This document shows positions 8,558 through 17,183 of a stretch of 64,000 nucleotides of DNA, piece by piece; positions within the stretch are counted from its first letter, which is position 1, and every line of letters begins with the position of its first letter. The notes below the pieces were generated by a model. The model searched no databases, had not been told where the DNA came from, and was given only the letters and a program-made list of their open reading frames with translations. Made by a program: the position numbers and the translations under genes. This DNA is from Pedobacter sp. (GTDB taxonomy: Bacteria > Bacteroidota > Bacteroidia > Sphingobacteriales > Sphingobacteriaceae), in contig JACMND010000189.1 in the NCBI GenBank assembly GCA_014378705.1, forward strand, positions 1 through 64,000. Reading direction: 5' to 3'.

Positions 8558-9982
8558 ATGAATTATTCTACAATTAAGAAAGCCGTTGTCTTTGCGATGG
8601 TATCTGTGCTGGGCTTTACTGCAGCTTATGCACAAGACACCACAATGTCAACAATGTCAACGATGACTCCGTCTTCATCAGCCAAAGTGTTTGGTGGACG
8701 AGCTCAGTACAGAACCTGGTCATTAGGTGTTAATGCGGGAGTTATGTCTCCGGTTAACGTTCTTGGTGGCAAAAACGATTTTACCAACTGGGATATCAGC
8801 TTGGGTTATGGAGCAACTCTGCGTAAGCAATTTGGACATGCTTTTGGATTAGAACTGGGTTTTTTAAGAGGTGATCTTGAAGGAAACAACCAAGACGCTA
8901 TTGGTGGTGTTCAAAATGACCGCAAAAGCTTTAAAACTTCTTATGCATATTCAGGAAGTATTATGGGCGTTGTTAACGTGGCAACTGTTGATTTTCTTAA
9001 AAGAGAAAACAATGTAAATTTCCTTGTTAAAGCGGGTTACGGTGTTGCTGGTTATGCTCCAACTTATGTAACTGGTAGTAATGCAAATGTAAGCTGGAAA
9101 GGTGTAGCCGGAAAAAACAATGATCAAAAATATGTTCAGGAGCAATTTATACCTGTAGGCGCAGGTATTAAATTTAAAGTTTCTGAGCGGGTAAATTTTG
9201 ATTTGGGATACAACATGTATTTCTTAGACGGAGATAATATTGACGGAACTCGTACCTCTGATAATTCAACTGACAAGTATTCTTACGCTTACGGTGGCTT
9301 AGAATTTTCTTTAGGAGCATCTGCTAAACCTAACTTAGACTGGGTTAATCCATTAGCATTAATGTACGATGAATTAAAAGATCCTACATTACGTCAGGAA
9401 GTTGAAGCTTTAAAAGGACGTGTTTCAACCATTGAAACTACAGTTAGTGACTTATTGAAAGATACTGATGGTGATGGAGTTGCTGATAAGTTAGATAAGT
9501 GCCCGGATACTGAAGCTGGTGTAAAGGTTGATGGTTCTGGTTGTCCGTTAGATGTTGATGCAGATGGTATTCCTGATTCAAAAGACAGCTGTCCTACTGA
9601 AAAAGGTACTGTTGAATTGAATGGTTGTCCTGCTATGACTTCAGGAACAATGGCTGGTTACAACAATATTCAGTTTGAATTTAACTCATCAGTATTGAGA
9701 ACTTCTGCATACCCTGCATTAGACAAATTATCTGCTGAAGTTAGAGCAAACACTGCAATGCGCATCCAATTAGATGGTCATGCTTCTGCTGAAGGAACTG
9801 AAGAATACAACATGCAGTTATCTAAAGACAGAGCAAACGCTGTTAAGACTTACTTAGTTAATTCTGGTGTTACCGCAAATACAATTGCAACAAGAGGTTA
9901 CGGTGAAACCCGTCCGGTTGCATCTAATTCAACTGAAGAGGGTAAATCTCAAAACCGTCGGGTTGAATTCAGACAACAATAA
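8558..9982 (+). CDS. OmpA-family outer-membrane protein with thrombospondin type 3 repeats
   Basis: 474 aa. The signal peptide ends ..TAAYAQ near residue 26. Residues ~40-270 look like an 8-strand beta-barrel. A short helical linker follows. Residues ~300-355 hold Ca-binding Asp-rich TSP3 repeats (DTDGDGVADKLDKCP, DVDADGIPDSKDSCP). The last ~105 residues are the peptidoglycan-binding OmpA domain, including the motif LSKDRANAVKTYL. It anchors the outer membrane to peptidoglycan. The gene is monocistronic, with its own strong promoter and terminator. Near the N-terminus a short Thr/Met/Ser direct repeat (TMSTMSTM) follows the cleavage site; no function is known. Confidence 0.95.
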   Translation: MNYSTIKKAVVFAMVSVLGFTAAYAQDTTMSTMSTMTPSSSAKVFGGRAQYRTWSLGVNAGVMSPVNVLGGKNDFTNWDISLGYGATLRKQFGHAFGLELGFLRGDLEGNNQDAIGGVQNDRKSFKTSYAYSGSIMGVVNVATVDFLKRENNVNFLVKAGYGVAGYAPTYVTGSNANVSWKGVAGKNNDQKYVQEQFIPVGAGIKFKVSERVNFDLGYNMYFLDGDNIDGTRTSDNSTDKYSYAYGGLEFSLGASAKPNLDWVNPLALMYDELKDPTLRQEVEALKGRVSTIETTVSDLLKDTDGDGVADKLDKCPDTEAGVKVDGSGCPLDVDADGIPDSKDSCPTEKGTVELNGCPAMTSGTMAGYNNIQFEFNSSVLRTSAYPALDKLSAEVRANTAMRIQLDGHASAEGTEEYNMQLSKDRANAVKTYLVNSGVTANTIATRGYGETRPVASNSTEEGKSQNRRVEFRQQ

Positions 9983-10006
9983 CAATAATGTTAATAAGCA
10001 TATTGT

Positions 10007-10043
10007 AAAAAAAGTTCCGATTTTTTAATCGGAACTTTTTTTT
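10007..10043 (+). terminator. Rho-independent terminator of ompA
   Basis: GTTCCGATT and AATCGGAAC pair around a TTTT loop, flanked by A-rich and T-rich tracts that extend the stem; a run of eight T follows. It is 25 nt after the ompA stop. Confidence 0.9.
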
Positions 10044-10060
10044 GTTACCTAAATTTGCAT

Positions 10061-10201
10061 ATGTATTTTTTTCGAAAAAAAAATTCAAACAGGCCGAGCA
10101 ATTTCAATCTCAGGGCAATGCACGCTATTAATGCGCTGGCTATTATTATGTTTTTAGGAGGCATTATATACAAACTTATAGATTGGTTTATACTAAAATA
10201 A
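10061..10201 (+). CDS. 46-aa single-pass membrane miniprotein
   Basis: This frame is below the ORF-track cutoff. It runs from ATG to TAA and begins MYFFRKKNSNRPSNFNLRAM. It then has one hydrophobic helix (LAIIMFLGGIIY) and a short tail. The basic N-terminus followed by a membrane helix is a plausible N-in small protein. From memory it resembles a short Bacteroidota family annotated as a domain of unknown function (possibly DUF6728); that match is unverified. Its stop is two bases before the ATG of ridA (TAAGGATG), so the two are probably translated from one message. TAAATTTG, a -7-like box, lies 3 nt before its ATG but lacks a -33 partner. Confidence 0.7.
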   Translation: MYFFRKKNSNRPSNFNLRAMHAINALAIIMFLGGIIYKLIDWFILK

Positions 10202-10203
10202 GG

Positions 10204-10584
10204 ATGAAAAAAGTAATATATTCAAATCAGGCACCTGAACCAATTGGGCCATATAGCCAGGCTATACAGGCAGGAAATATGCTTTTTGTTTCCGGGCAAA
10301 TCGCCATTGTTCCCTCAAAAAATGAGATGATTGAAGGTAGTATTAGTGACGAAGCAGTGCAGGTAATGAAAAACATCGAAAATCTATTAATTCAGTCAGG
10401 GTATTCATTTGCTGATGTAGTAAAAACCACTATATTTTTAAGCGATATGAAACACTTTGCCGCTGTTAATGATGTGTACAGTTCCAGTTTTAAGTCTGAG
10501 TTTCCTGCCCGTGAAACTGTCGCCGTTTTAGGACTTCCTAAAAATGCAAACGTAGAAATTTCTGTAATTGCATATAAAGCCTAA
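10204..10584 (+). CDS. ridA: RidA family reactive-intermediate deaminase
   Basis: 126 aa from the ATG at 10204. The ORF track's earlier start is a TTG inside the upstream miniprotein gene and is rejected because RidA proteins begin right before the conserved APEPIGPYSQA. LFVSGQIAI, the Arg in FPARETVAV and NVEISVIAY are the conserved trimer and active-site segments. The enzyme hydrolyses reactive enamines/imines released by PLP enzymes such as threonine dehydratase. It is sandwiched between the miniprotein (2-nt gap) and a permease (3-nt gap). Confidence 0.93.
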   Translation: MKKVIYSNQAPEPIGPYSQAIQAGNMLFVSGQIAIVPSKNEMIEGSISDEAVQVMKNIENLLIQSGYSFADVVKTTIFLSDMKHFAAVNDVYSSSFKSEFPARETVAVLGLPKNANVEISVIAYKA

Positions 10585-10587
10585 AGA

Positions 10588-11514
10588 TTGACATCCGGAC
10601 GTTTAAAATATTTTTTGGCCGCTGTTACATCAGTTTCAATGTGGGGATTTTTTTCTATCCCATTGAGAAACCTTAAAGAATATCCTTCAGAGGGAATTTT
10701 ACATTACCGAATATTTACTTCCTTAATAATCACCTGGCTGATCATTCTTATTTTTAAGAAAAAAGATCTTCGCAATGATATTGAGTATATAAGATCTGAA
10801 AACCCACAAAACAGAAAAAGAATATACTGGCTTACACTGGCTGCTGGTGTATTAATTACAGGCAACTGGTTCTCATTTATATACGCCGTAAATCACGTCA
10901 GTTTAACATCTGCTGCATTTGCATATATGGTATGCCCTTTAATTACAGCCATGGGTGGTTTTTTAATACTCAAAGAGCATTTATCTCCGATTAAATTAAT
11001 TGCTATCGCGATAGCACTGGTTAGTATTTTAATTTTAGCGACAGGCTCTGTAAGGGATGTGATCTGGTCTGTTTTTATCGCTTCGCTCTACGGGTTTTAT
11101 CTTATTATACAAAGAGTTATCAATAAAATTGATAAGCTTAATATGCTTGGTGTACAGTTAATTATCTCTTGTGTTATTATGTTGCCCTTATTTATATATC
11201 ACTTTAAATCAATACCCACAGATTGGTTTTTCTGGATTAATATCCTGATCATTTCCGTGGTGTTTACTATTATTCCCTTGTTTTTAAGCTTATATGCTTT
11301 GGTCGGTCTTCCTTCCTCAACGCTTGGGATAATCATTTATCTTAATCCGGTTGTAGCGTTCGCGGTGGCCTTTATTTACTTTGGTGAGCAGGTTTATATG
11401 TACCAAATATATGCTTATGTGCTTTTAGTGGCCGCAGTGGTTATCTTTAACTGGGGAATTATCAGCAGCTTGTTTCAAAGCGGCTACAATAAGTTAAAGC
11501 CTTCAAATATTTGA
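10588..11514 (+). CDS. EamA/RarD-like drug/metabolite transporter
   Basis: 308 aa with about ten hydrophobic helices in two EamA repeats (for example GFFSIPLRNL, ITGNWFSFIYAVNHVSL, LGIIIYLNPVVAF). The pattern NWFSFIYAVNHVSLTSAAFAYM is close to RarD. It is an inner-membrane permease of unknown substrate. The start is a TTG: the frame is closed three bases upstream by the ridA stop itself, and the next ATG lies within the first membrane helix. Translation is therefore probably coupled to ridA. Confidence 0.85.
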   Translation: MTSGRLKYFLAAVTSVSMWGFFSIPLRNLKEYPSEGILHYRIFTSLIITWLIILIFKKKDLRNDIEYIRSENPQNRKRIYWLTLAAGVLITGNWFSFIYAVNHVSLTSAAFAYMVCPLITAMGGFLILKEHLSPIKLIAIAIALVSILILATGSVRDVIWSVFIASLYGFYLIIQRVINKIDKLNMLGVQLIISCVIMLPLFIYHFKSIPTDWFFWINILIISVVFTIIPLFLSLYALVGLPSSTLGIIIYLNPVVAFAVAFIYFGEQVYMYQIYAYVLLVAAVVIFNWGIISSLFQSGYNKLKPSNI

Positions 11515-11526
11515 TCAGCAAATAAG

Positions 11527-13632
11527 TTGGATTCGCAGTTTACAAACACTCCCATTGAATATTTAAAAGGTGTAGGACCGCATAAAGCTGACATCCTAAA
11601 GAAAGAACTTGCCATTTATACATTTAACGACTTACTTCAACATTACCCTTTTAGATACATTGACCGCACACGCTTTTACAAAATATCTGAGCTTAACGGC
11701 GAGCTTCCTTTTGTTCAGTTGATCGGCCGGGTGATATCAAAGGAAATAGTTGGTGAAAAAAAAGCAAGAAGGCTTGTTTGTCAGATTAAAGATGATACCG
11801 GAATTTTAGAACTGGTTTGGTTTCAAAGTATTTTATGGGTTGAACGTAATCTCAGGATCGGTGCCGCATACATTATATTCGGTAAACCTGCTGTTTTTAA
11901 TTCGAGGATATCAATCTCACATCCGGAACTCGAATCCTATAACCTGCAGGATAAAAAACAAGGCAACCTGGCGCTTCAGCCTGTTTATAGCACTACTGAA
12001 AAGCTTAAAAAGTTTCTATTAGACAGTAAAGGAATTCAGCAGCTGCAAAGCACATTACTATCAGCTATTCTAAATAATATTTTTGAAACCATACCATCTT
12101 ACATACTGGAAGAGCATCACCTTGCAGGTAGAAAAGAAGCCTTGCTCAACATTCACTTTCCGGCTTCGATTAAATTGCTTGAAGCAGCCATTAAACGCCT
12201 CAAGTTTGAAGAATTGTTTTTAATCCAGCTAAAACTTTTAAAGAATAAATTACTTCGCACACAAAAATACAAGGGTTTGGTATTTGGAGAAGTAGGAGAT
12301 AAGTTCAACTCGTTTTTTGCCAACAAACTTCCGTTTGAATTAACGGCAGCTCAAAAGCGGGTAATCAAAGAGATCAGGGCTGATACACAACGTCCCGTAC
12401 AAATGAACAGGCTTTTACAAGGCGATGTTGGCAGCGGCAAAACGATTGTAGCTTTAATGAGTATGCTTTTGGCCATAGACAACGGTTTTCAGGCCTGCAT
12501 GATGGCTCCAACCGAAATTCTTGCCCGTCAGCATTATCAATCCATTTTACATTTACTCGGAGAGGATTTTATATCGGTTGAAATTTTAACAGGATCCACG
12601 CCGGCTAAAAAAAGAAGGGAAATTCACCAGAACCTCCAAAGTGGAATATTGAATATTTTAATTGGAACACATGCCTTAATTGAAGATAAAGTCATATTTA
12701 CCAATCTGGGTTTTGTTGTGATTGATGAACAACATCGTTTTGGAGTTGAACAACGATCCAGACTCTGGAAAAAAAATCCGGTTCCGCCGCATATTCTGGT
12801 TATGACAGCCACACCAATTCCCAGAACATTGGCCATGACCTTGTACGGTGACCTTGATGTTTCTGTAATCAATGAACTTCCGGCAGGAAGAAAACCCATG
12901 CAAACAATTCACCTGTACGAAAACCAGCGTCTGCGGATGTATGGATATATGCGGGATGAGATTTCAAAAGGCCGTCAGGTTTATGTCGTTTATCCACTTA
13001 TTAAAGAAAGCGAAAAATTAGATTTGCTATATCTGGAAGCAGGTATTCAAAACATCGCAGATGTATTTCCTTTGCCGCAATATCGAATAAGTATTGTTCA
13101 TGGCAAGCTTACTGCAAAGGACAAGCAGTCTGAAATGCAGCGTTTTGTAAGAGGTGAAACCCAGATTATGGTAGCTACAACCGTTATTGAGGTTGGAGTA
13201 AATGTCCCGAACGCCTGTGTAATGGTTATTGAAAACGCAGAACGTTTTGGGCTTTCACAGCTTCATCAGTTACGTGGCCGTGTTGGCCGTGGCGCAGAAC
13301 AGTCTTATTGTATTTTAATGTCCGGAAATAAATTAAGTAAAGAAGCAAAAATTAGGTTAGAAACCATGGTGAGAACGGCGGATGGTTTTGAGATTTCTGA
13401 GATTGATTTGCAATTACGCGGCCCGGGAAACATAGAAGGTACGCAACAAAGCGGGGTTCTAAATCTGAAACTGGCGAATTTAGCAACAGACCAGGAATTG
13501 TTGCTGGCAGCAAGAAAAACGGTGATTAACATTTTTGAAGACGATCCGGATTTAAAAAAAGAAGAAAATCTGTTATTAAAATTATATTTTGACGAAAAAA
13601 GAGAAGGCATCGGCTGGAACAAAATCTCTTAA
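11527..13632 (+). CDS. recG: ATP-dependent DNA helicase RecG
   Basis: 701 aa, full length. The N-terminal wedge/OB domain begins TPIEYLKGVGPHKADIL. The helicase core carries Walker A GDVGSGKT, the DEAH-type box VVIDEQHRFGVEQR, motif III MTATPIPRT and the C-terminal QLRGRVGRG. It reverses stalled replication forks and processes Holliday junctions. The start is a TTG; the frame is closed by the TGA of the preceding permease gene only four codons upstream, and no ATG or GTG intervenes. The permease and recG therefore share a frame separated by one stop. Confidence 0.96.
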   Translation: MDSQFTNTPIEYLKGVGPHKADILKKELAIYTFNDLLQHYPFRYIDRTRFYKISELNGELPFVQLIGRVISKEIVGEKKARRLVCQIKDDTGILELVWFQSILWVERNLRIGAAYIIFGKPAVFNSRISISHPELESYNLQDKKQGNLALQPVYSTTEKLKKFLLDSKGIQQLQSTLLSAILNNIFETIPSYILEEHHLAGRKEALLNIHFPASIKLLEAAIKRLKFEELFLIQLKLLKNKLLRTQKYKGLVFGEVGDKFNSFFANKLPFELTAAQKRVIKEIRADTQRPVQMNRLLQGDVGSGKTIVALMSMLLAIDNGFQACMMAPTEILARQHYQSILHLLGEDFISVEILTGSTPAKKRREIHQNLQSGILNILIGTHALIEDKVIFTNLGFVVIDEQHRFGVEQRSRLWKKNPVPPHILVMTATPIPRTLAMTLYGDLDVSVINELPAGRKPMQTIHLYENQRLRMYGYMRDEISKGRQVYVVYPLIKESEKLDLLYLEAGIQNIADVFPLPQYRISIVHGKLTAKDKQSEMQRFVRGETQIMVATTVIEVGVNVPNACVMVIENAERFGLSQLHQLRGRVGRGAEQSYCILMSGNKLSKEAKIRLETMVRTADGFEISEIDLQLRGPGNIEGTQQSGVLNLKLANLATDQELLLAARKTVINIFEDDPDLKKEENLLLKLYFDEKREGIGWNKIS

Positions 13633-13679
13633 CTAAGTATGCTTTTATAATTCTTAACCGGCTTACGTGTTTACAAACA

Positions 13680-14948
13680 ATGACAAAAAATAAAACGGAA
13701 GATATTTCTCCGGATCCGTATGCCGCTTTGCGATATTCTGAGTTTCGCTCCTATCTGGCTATGCGGTTTTTGCTAACCTTTGCTTACCAAATTCAGGCTG
13801 TAGTTATTGGGTGGCATATTTACCAATTGACAAAAGATCCCTTATCATTGGGTTTAATTGGTTTAGCTGAAGCAGTGCCGGCAATTTCTGTGGCACTGTA
13901 TGGTGGTTATGTAGCTGATAAATCCGACAAAAAGAAAATGCTCGTATGGGTTATTTCTGCCATGACGTTTTGCTCATTTATTCTATTTTGGGTAACCATG
14001 CCACAATCCGTATTGCCTGTTTCCCGGGTTGTGCCCATAATTTATACCATGATCTTTTTTATTGGGATCGCCCGTGGATTTTATTCACCTACCGCATTTG
14101 CCTTGACGGCGCAAATAGTCCCCAAGGAGCATTATGCTAATTCTTCAACCTGGAACAGCAGCAGCTGGCAGATCGCATCCATTGTTGGGCCTGCTGCCGG
14201 AGGGTTATTATATGGTTTTAGTGGGGTAACTTCATGTTTTGTAGTGATCATTCTATTCATGCTTGCCTCTTTGGGATGTATTTATTTCTTTATAAAAAAT
14301 CAGCCTCCGCAATTCATCCCTAAAGAAAACATTTTTAAAAGCCTTCAGGAAGGGATCAGGTTTGTTTTTAACAGCAAGATGGTTTTAGGAGCTTTAACTC
14401 TCGATATGTTTTCTGTATTTTTTGGTGGTGCGGTAGCATTACTACCGATTTTTGCGCATGATATCTTGAAAGTTGGTGCGGAAGGACTTGGTATGATGCG
14501 GGCGGCCCCGGCTCTGGGCGCTGTCATCACTATGTTTCTCATGGCACGATATTCCCCGATGGCCAAACCATGGAGAAATCTTTTATTGGTTATTACCGGT
14601 TTTGGCATTTCCATTATCGCTTTCGGACTTTCACGCAACTTTTATCTTACCCTGGCAATTCTATTTTTTGAAGGCTCGTTTGATAGTGTGAGCGTCATTA
14701 TCCGTTCTACTATCTTACAATTGCTTACCCCCGATGAAATGCGTGGAAGGGTGGCCGCTGTTAATTCCATGTTTATAGGTTCTTCAAATGAGATCGGTGC
14801 GTTTGAATCCGGAGTAACTGCCAGGTTAATGGGAACTGTACCCGCTGTGCTTTTCGGTGGAAGCATGACTTTATTGGTGGTTTTTATTACCTATTTGAAA
14901 ACAAAGCGCCTTGTACCATTAAGCCTGAAAGAAATTCACCCGCATTAA
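13680..14948 (+). CDS. MFS transporter (MFS_3/EntS-like exporter)
   Basis: 422 aa with twelve predicted helices. The N-terminal YSEFRSYLAMRFLLTFAYQIQAVVIG and ADKSDKKKMLV (loop 2-3 motif) are typical of the MFS_3 group that includes the enterobactin exporter EntS. The central loop (FIKNQPPQFIPKENIFKSL) separates two six-helix halves. It probably exports a small molecule by proton antiport; no siderophore genes are near, so the substrate is open. It starts 47 bp after recG and could be cotranscribed. Confidence 0.88.
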   Translation: MTKNKTEDISPDPYAALRYSEFRSYLAMRFLLTFAYQIQAVVIGWHIYQLTKDPLSLGLIGLAEAVPAISVALYGGYVADKSDKKKMLVWVISAMTFCSFILFWVTMPQSVLPVSRVVPIIYTMIFFIGIARGFYSPTAFALTAQIVPKEHYANSSTWNSSSWQIASIVGPAAGGLLYGFSGVTSCFVVIILFMLASLGCIYFFIKNQPPQFIPKENIFKSLQEGIRFVFNSKMVLGALTLDMFSVFFGGAVALLPIFAHDILKVGAEGLGMMRAAPALGAVITMFLMARYSPMAKPWRNLLLVITGFGISIIAFGLSRNFYLTLAILFFEGSFDSVSVIIRSTILQLLTPDEMRGRVAAVNSMFIGSSNEIGAFESGVTARLMGTVPAVLFGGSMTLLVVFITYLKTKRLVPLSLKEIHPH

Positions 14949-15043
14949 GTTAAATGGATTCACCTTTCCATCATTGTCCGATTTCAATTTTTTACATTCT
15001 TAAATTTTAAAAATCTTAGCTTTAAAATCTCAAGTAAACCAGC

Positions 15044-16819
15044 ATGAAAAAAATACTTCTAATCGCATTAGTTTCAATCAGTTTGTATTCCTGCAAGCAA
15101 AGTTCCGTTCAGGGAGGTTCTGAAAGCAAGGAATTTACTAAGGTTTTAGATCAATACTGGGAAGATCGTTTGCAGTTGTTTCCATTAGAAGCTACCGGTA
15201 TAGGTGATAATCGTTATAATGATTTGTTACCCAATGATGGTACATCCGAATTCCGAAAGCAAACCCATAATTTTTATCAGAAGTATCTTAATATATTATC
15301 CGGGTATAACCGAAATGACTTGAACGATAATGACATGATTTCTTATGACATTCTTGAAGACCAGCTTAAAACTTTTTTAGAAGCGGAAAAACTTCATTTC
15401 GAATACATTCCGTTTAGCCAGTTTTATGCCCTTCCCCTTACAATGGCGCAAATGGGCACCGGTACCGGCACGCAGCCATTTAAAACTGTCAAAGATTATG
15501 ATAACTGGCTGAAACGGGTATCGGCTTACGCGGTATGGTCCGATACTGCAATCGTAAATTTCCGTAAAGGAATAAAGGCAGGAGTAGTACTTCCAAAATC
15601 TATCGTAGTAAAAATGATTCCGCAGATGAAGGGAATGGCCGTTACGGATCCAACCAAAAGCTTATTTTACGGCCCAATACAAGCGATACCCAAAGATTTT
15701 TCTGATCAGGATAAAAAGCGCCTGACCGAAGCTTACAGTAAAGCCATTTTAACTCAGATTATACCGGCCTATAAAAAACTCGGAGATTTTCTGGAAAAGG
15801 AATACCTGTCAAAATCAAGAACTACTTCCGGCATATCTGCATTGCCGAATGGAAAAGAGATGTATGCTTTTCTGGTTAAGCAACAAACTACTACAACAAA
15901 GTCGCCGGAGGAGATCTATCAGACCGGGTTGAAAGAAGTGGCCCGTATCCGTAGCCAAATGGATAGTATTAAAAATGAGGTAGGTTTTAAAGGTGATTTA
16001 GCTGCATTTTTTTTCTACATGAAAACTGACCCAAAATTTTATCCTTACAAAACCCCGGCAGAAGTTTTAAAGGCTTTTGAACGCATTCATCAAACCATGC
16101 TTCCTTCATTAAAAACCATGTTTAAAAATACTCCGAAAACGCCGTTTGAGATCCGCCAAACTGAAGCATTTCGTGCGGCATCGGCCAGTGCCGAATATAA
16201 CCAGGGTTCTGCGGATGGTACTCGTCCCGGAATATTTTATGTCCCGATTCTGGATGCAACGAAATTTAATTCAACTTCAGGTATGGAGTCGCTGTTCCTT
16301 CATGAAGCCATACCGGGGCATCATTACCAGATCTCATTGACTCAGGAAAATACGGCTCTTCCAAAGTTTAGACGTTTTGGCGGACATAACGCGTATGTTG
16401 AAGGCTGGGCTTTGTACTGCGAATCCTTAGGTAAGGAATTAAACCTGTATTCTGATCCATACCAGCATATGGGTGCTTTGGGGGACGAAATGCACCGTGC
16501 TATCCGCTTGGTAGTAGATGTGGCCATCCACAGCAAAAATATGACCCGTGAAGAGGCTATTAAGTACATGACCGACAATGAGCAAATAAGCGAAGAAGGT
16601 GCCGTTGCGGAGATTGAGCGTTATATGGTAATTCCCGGCCAGGCATTGGGCTATAAAATAGGAGCTTTAAAAATTCGTGAACTAAAAAATAAATACGAGA
16701 AGCAACTGGGAGACAAATTTGATCTTGCGGAATTTCATGATCAGATCTTGAAAGATGGTTCAATGCCGCTAAGTGTGCTAGAAAATAAAATGAACGCTTG
16801 GGCCGGGGCACAGAAATAG
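15044..16819 (+). CDS. DUF885 family lipoprotein, putative metallopeptidase
   Basis: 591 aa. The signal peptide has a lipobox (SLYSC) near residue 17, so the protein is a lipoprotein. The body is the DUF885 domain, with the helix motif FLHEAIPGHHYQ (HEAxPGHH) that serves as the zinc site in this M3/M32-like fold. It also has the characteristic YVEGWALYCE and GQALGYKIG segments. It is probably a periplasmic or surface-exposed peptidase; the substrate is unknown. The preceding 95 bp are AT-rich with a near-match promoter (TAGCTTTA). Confidence 0.9.
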   Translation: MKKILLIALVSISLYSCKQSSVQGGSESKEFTKVLDQYWEDRLQLFPLEATGIGDNRYNDLLPNDGTSEFRKQTHNFYQKYLNILSGYNRNDLNDNDMISYDILEDQLKTFLEAEKLHFEYIPFSQFYALPLTMAQMGTGTGTQPFKTVKDYDNWLKRVSAYAVWSDTAIVNFRKGIKAGVVLPKSIVVKMIPQMKGMAVTDPTKSLFYGPIQAIPKDFSDQDKKRLTEAYSKAILTQIIPAYKKLGDFLEKEYLSKSRTTSGISALPNGKEMYAFLVKQQTTTTKSPEEIYQTGLKEVARIRSQMDSIKNEVGFKGDLAAFFFYMKTDPKFYPYKTPAEVLKAFERIHQTMLPSLKTMFKNTPKTPFEIRQTEAFRAASASAEYNQGSADGTRPGIFYVPILDATKFNSTSGMESLFLHEAIPGHHYQISLTQENTALPKFRRFGGHNAYVEGWALYCESLGKELNLYSDPYQHMGALGDEMHRAIRLVVDVAIHSKNMTREEAIKYMTDNEQISEEGAVAEIERYMVIPGQALGYKIGALKIRELKNKYEKQLGDKFDLAEFHDQILKDGSMPLSVLENKMNAWAGAQK

Positions 16820-16835
16820 AGAAAAAGAGCTTGAA

Positions 16836-16930
16836 GCTATCAGAATTCAGCAATTAACAGTCATCGACTAGTATTAAAAATCAGCAAAGAGCAGTCAAAG
16901 CTTCTTGCTCTTTGTTGACAAGTGATAGCT
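16836..16930. repeat. Short-word, roughly 7-nt periodic intergenic sequence
   Basis: The plus strand reads GCTATCA GAATTCA GCAATTA ACAGTCA TCGACTA, then, out of phase by one base, GCAAAGA GCAGTCA. The 7-nt rhythm is imperfect. It lies between the convergent DUF885 and PLDc_N-like genes. It is listed because clearer 7-nt repeats occur elsewhere in the window. Confidence 0.4.
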
Positions 16931-16931
16931 C

Positions 16932-17144
16932 TTAAATGCGCTGATTCTTCCCCCAAAGTAAATATACTACACTACCCATTATCGGGGCGATCAGGATCAC
17001 AATAAGCCAGAGTAGTTTGGTATTGGTTGGCAGGATGCTTTTAAAAAGATCAAGCAAGGTTACCACAATCAGGATTGCCCAGATTACGCCAAAAATAAAG
17101 CGGATTAAACCACCGATAAAAAGGTATACTGCTAACGTGATCAT
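16932..17144 (-). CDS. Small membrane protein, phospholipase D N-terminal (PLDc_N) type
   Basis: 70 aa with two hydrophobic helices (residues ~4-30 and ~43-64) and the ending APIMGSVVYLLWGKNQR, the PLDc_N signature in which P-x-x-G-x-x-x-Y-x-x-x-G-[KR] closes the second helix. The family resembles the membrane anchors of cardiolipin synthases but occurs widely as stand-alone proteins of unknown role. It begins about 40 bp after the end of the ABC exporter gene on the same strand and may be cotranscribed. Confidence 0.8.
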   Translation of the reverse strand: MITLAVYLFIGGLIRFIFGVIWAILIVVTLLDLFKSILPTNTKLLWLIVILIAPIMGSVVYLLWGKNQRI

Positions 17145-17183
17145 CTCTGCTTTTGTTAATTTATCTGATAAGGTACATAATAT

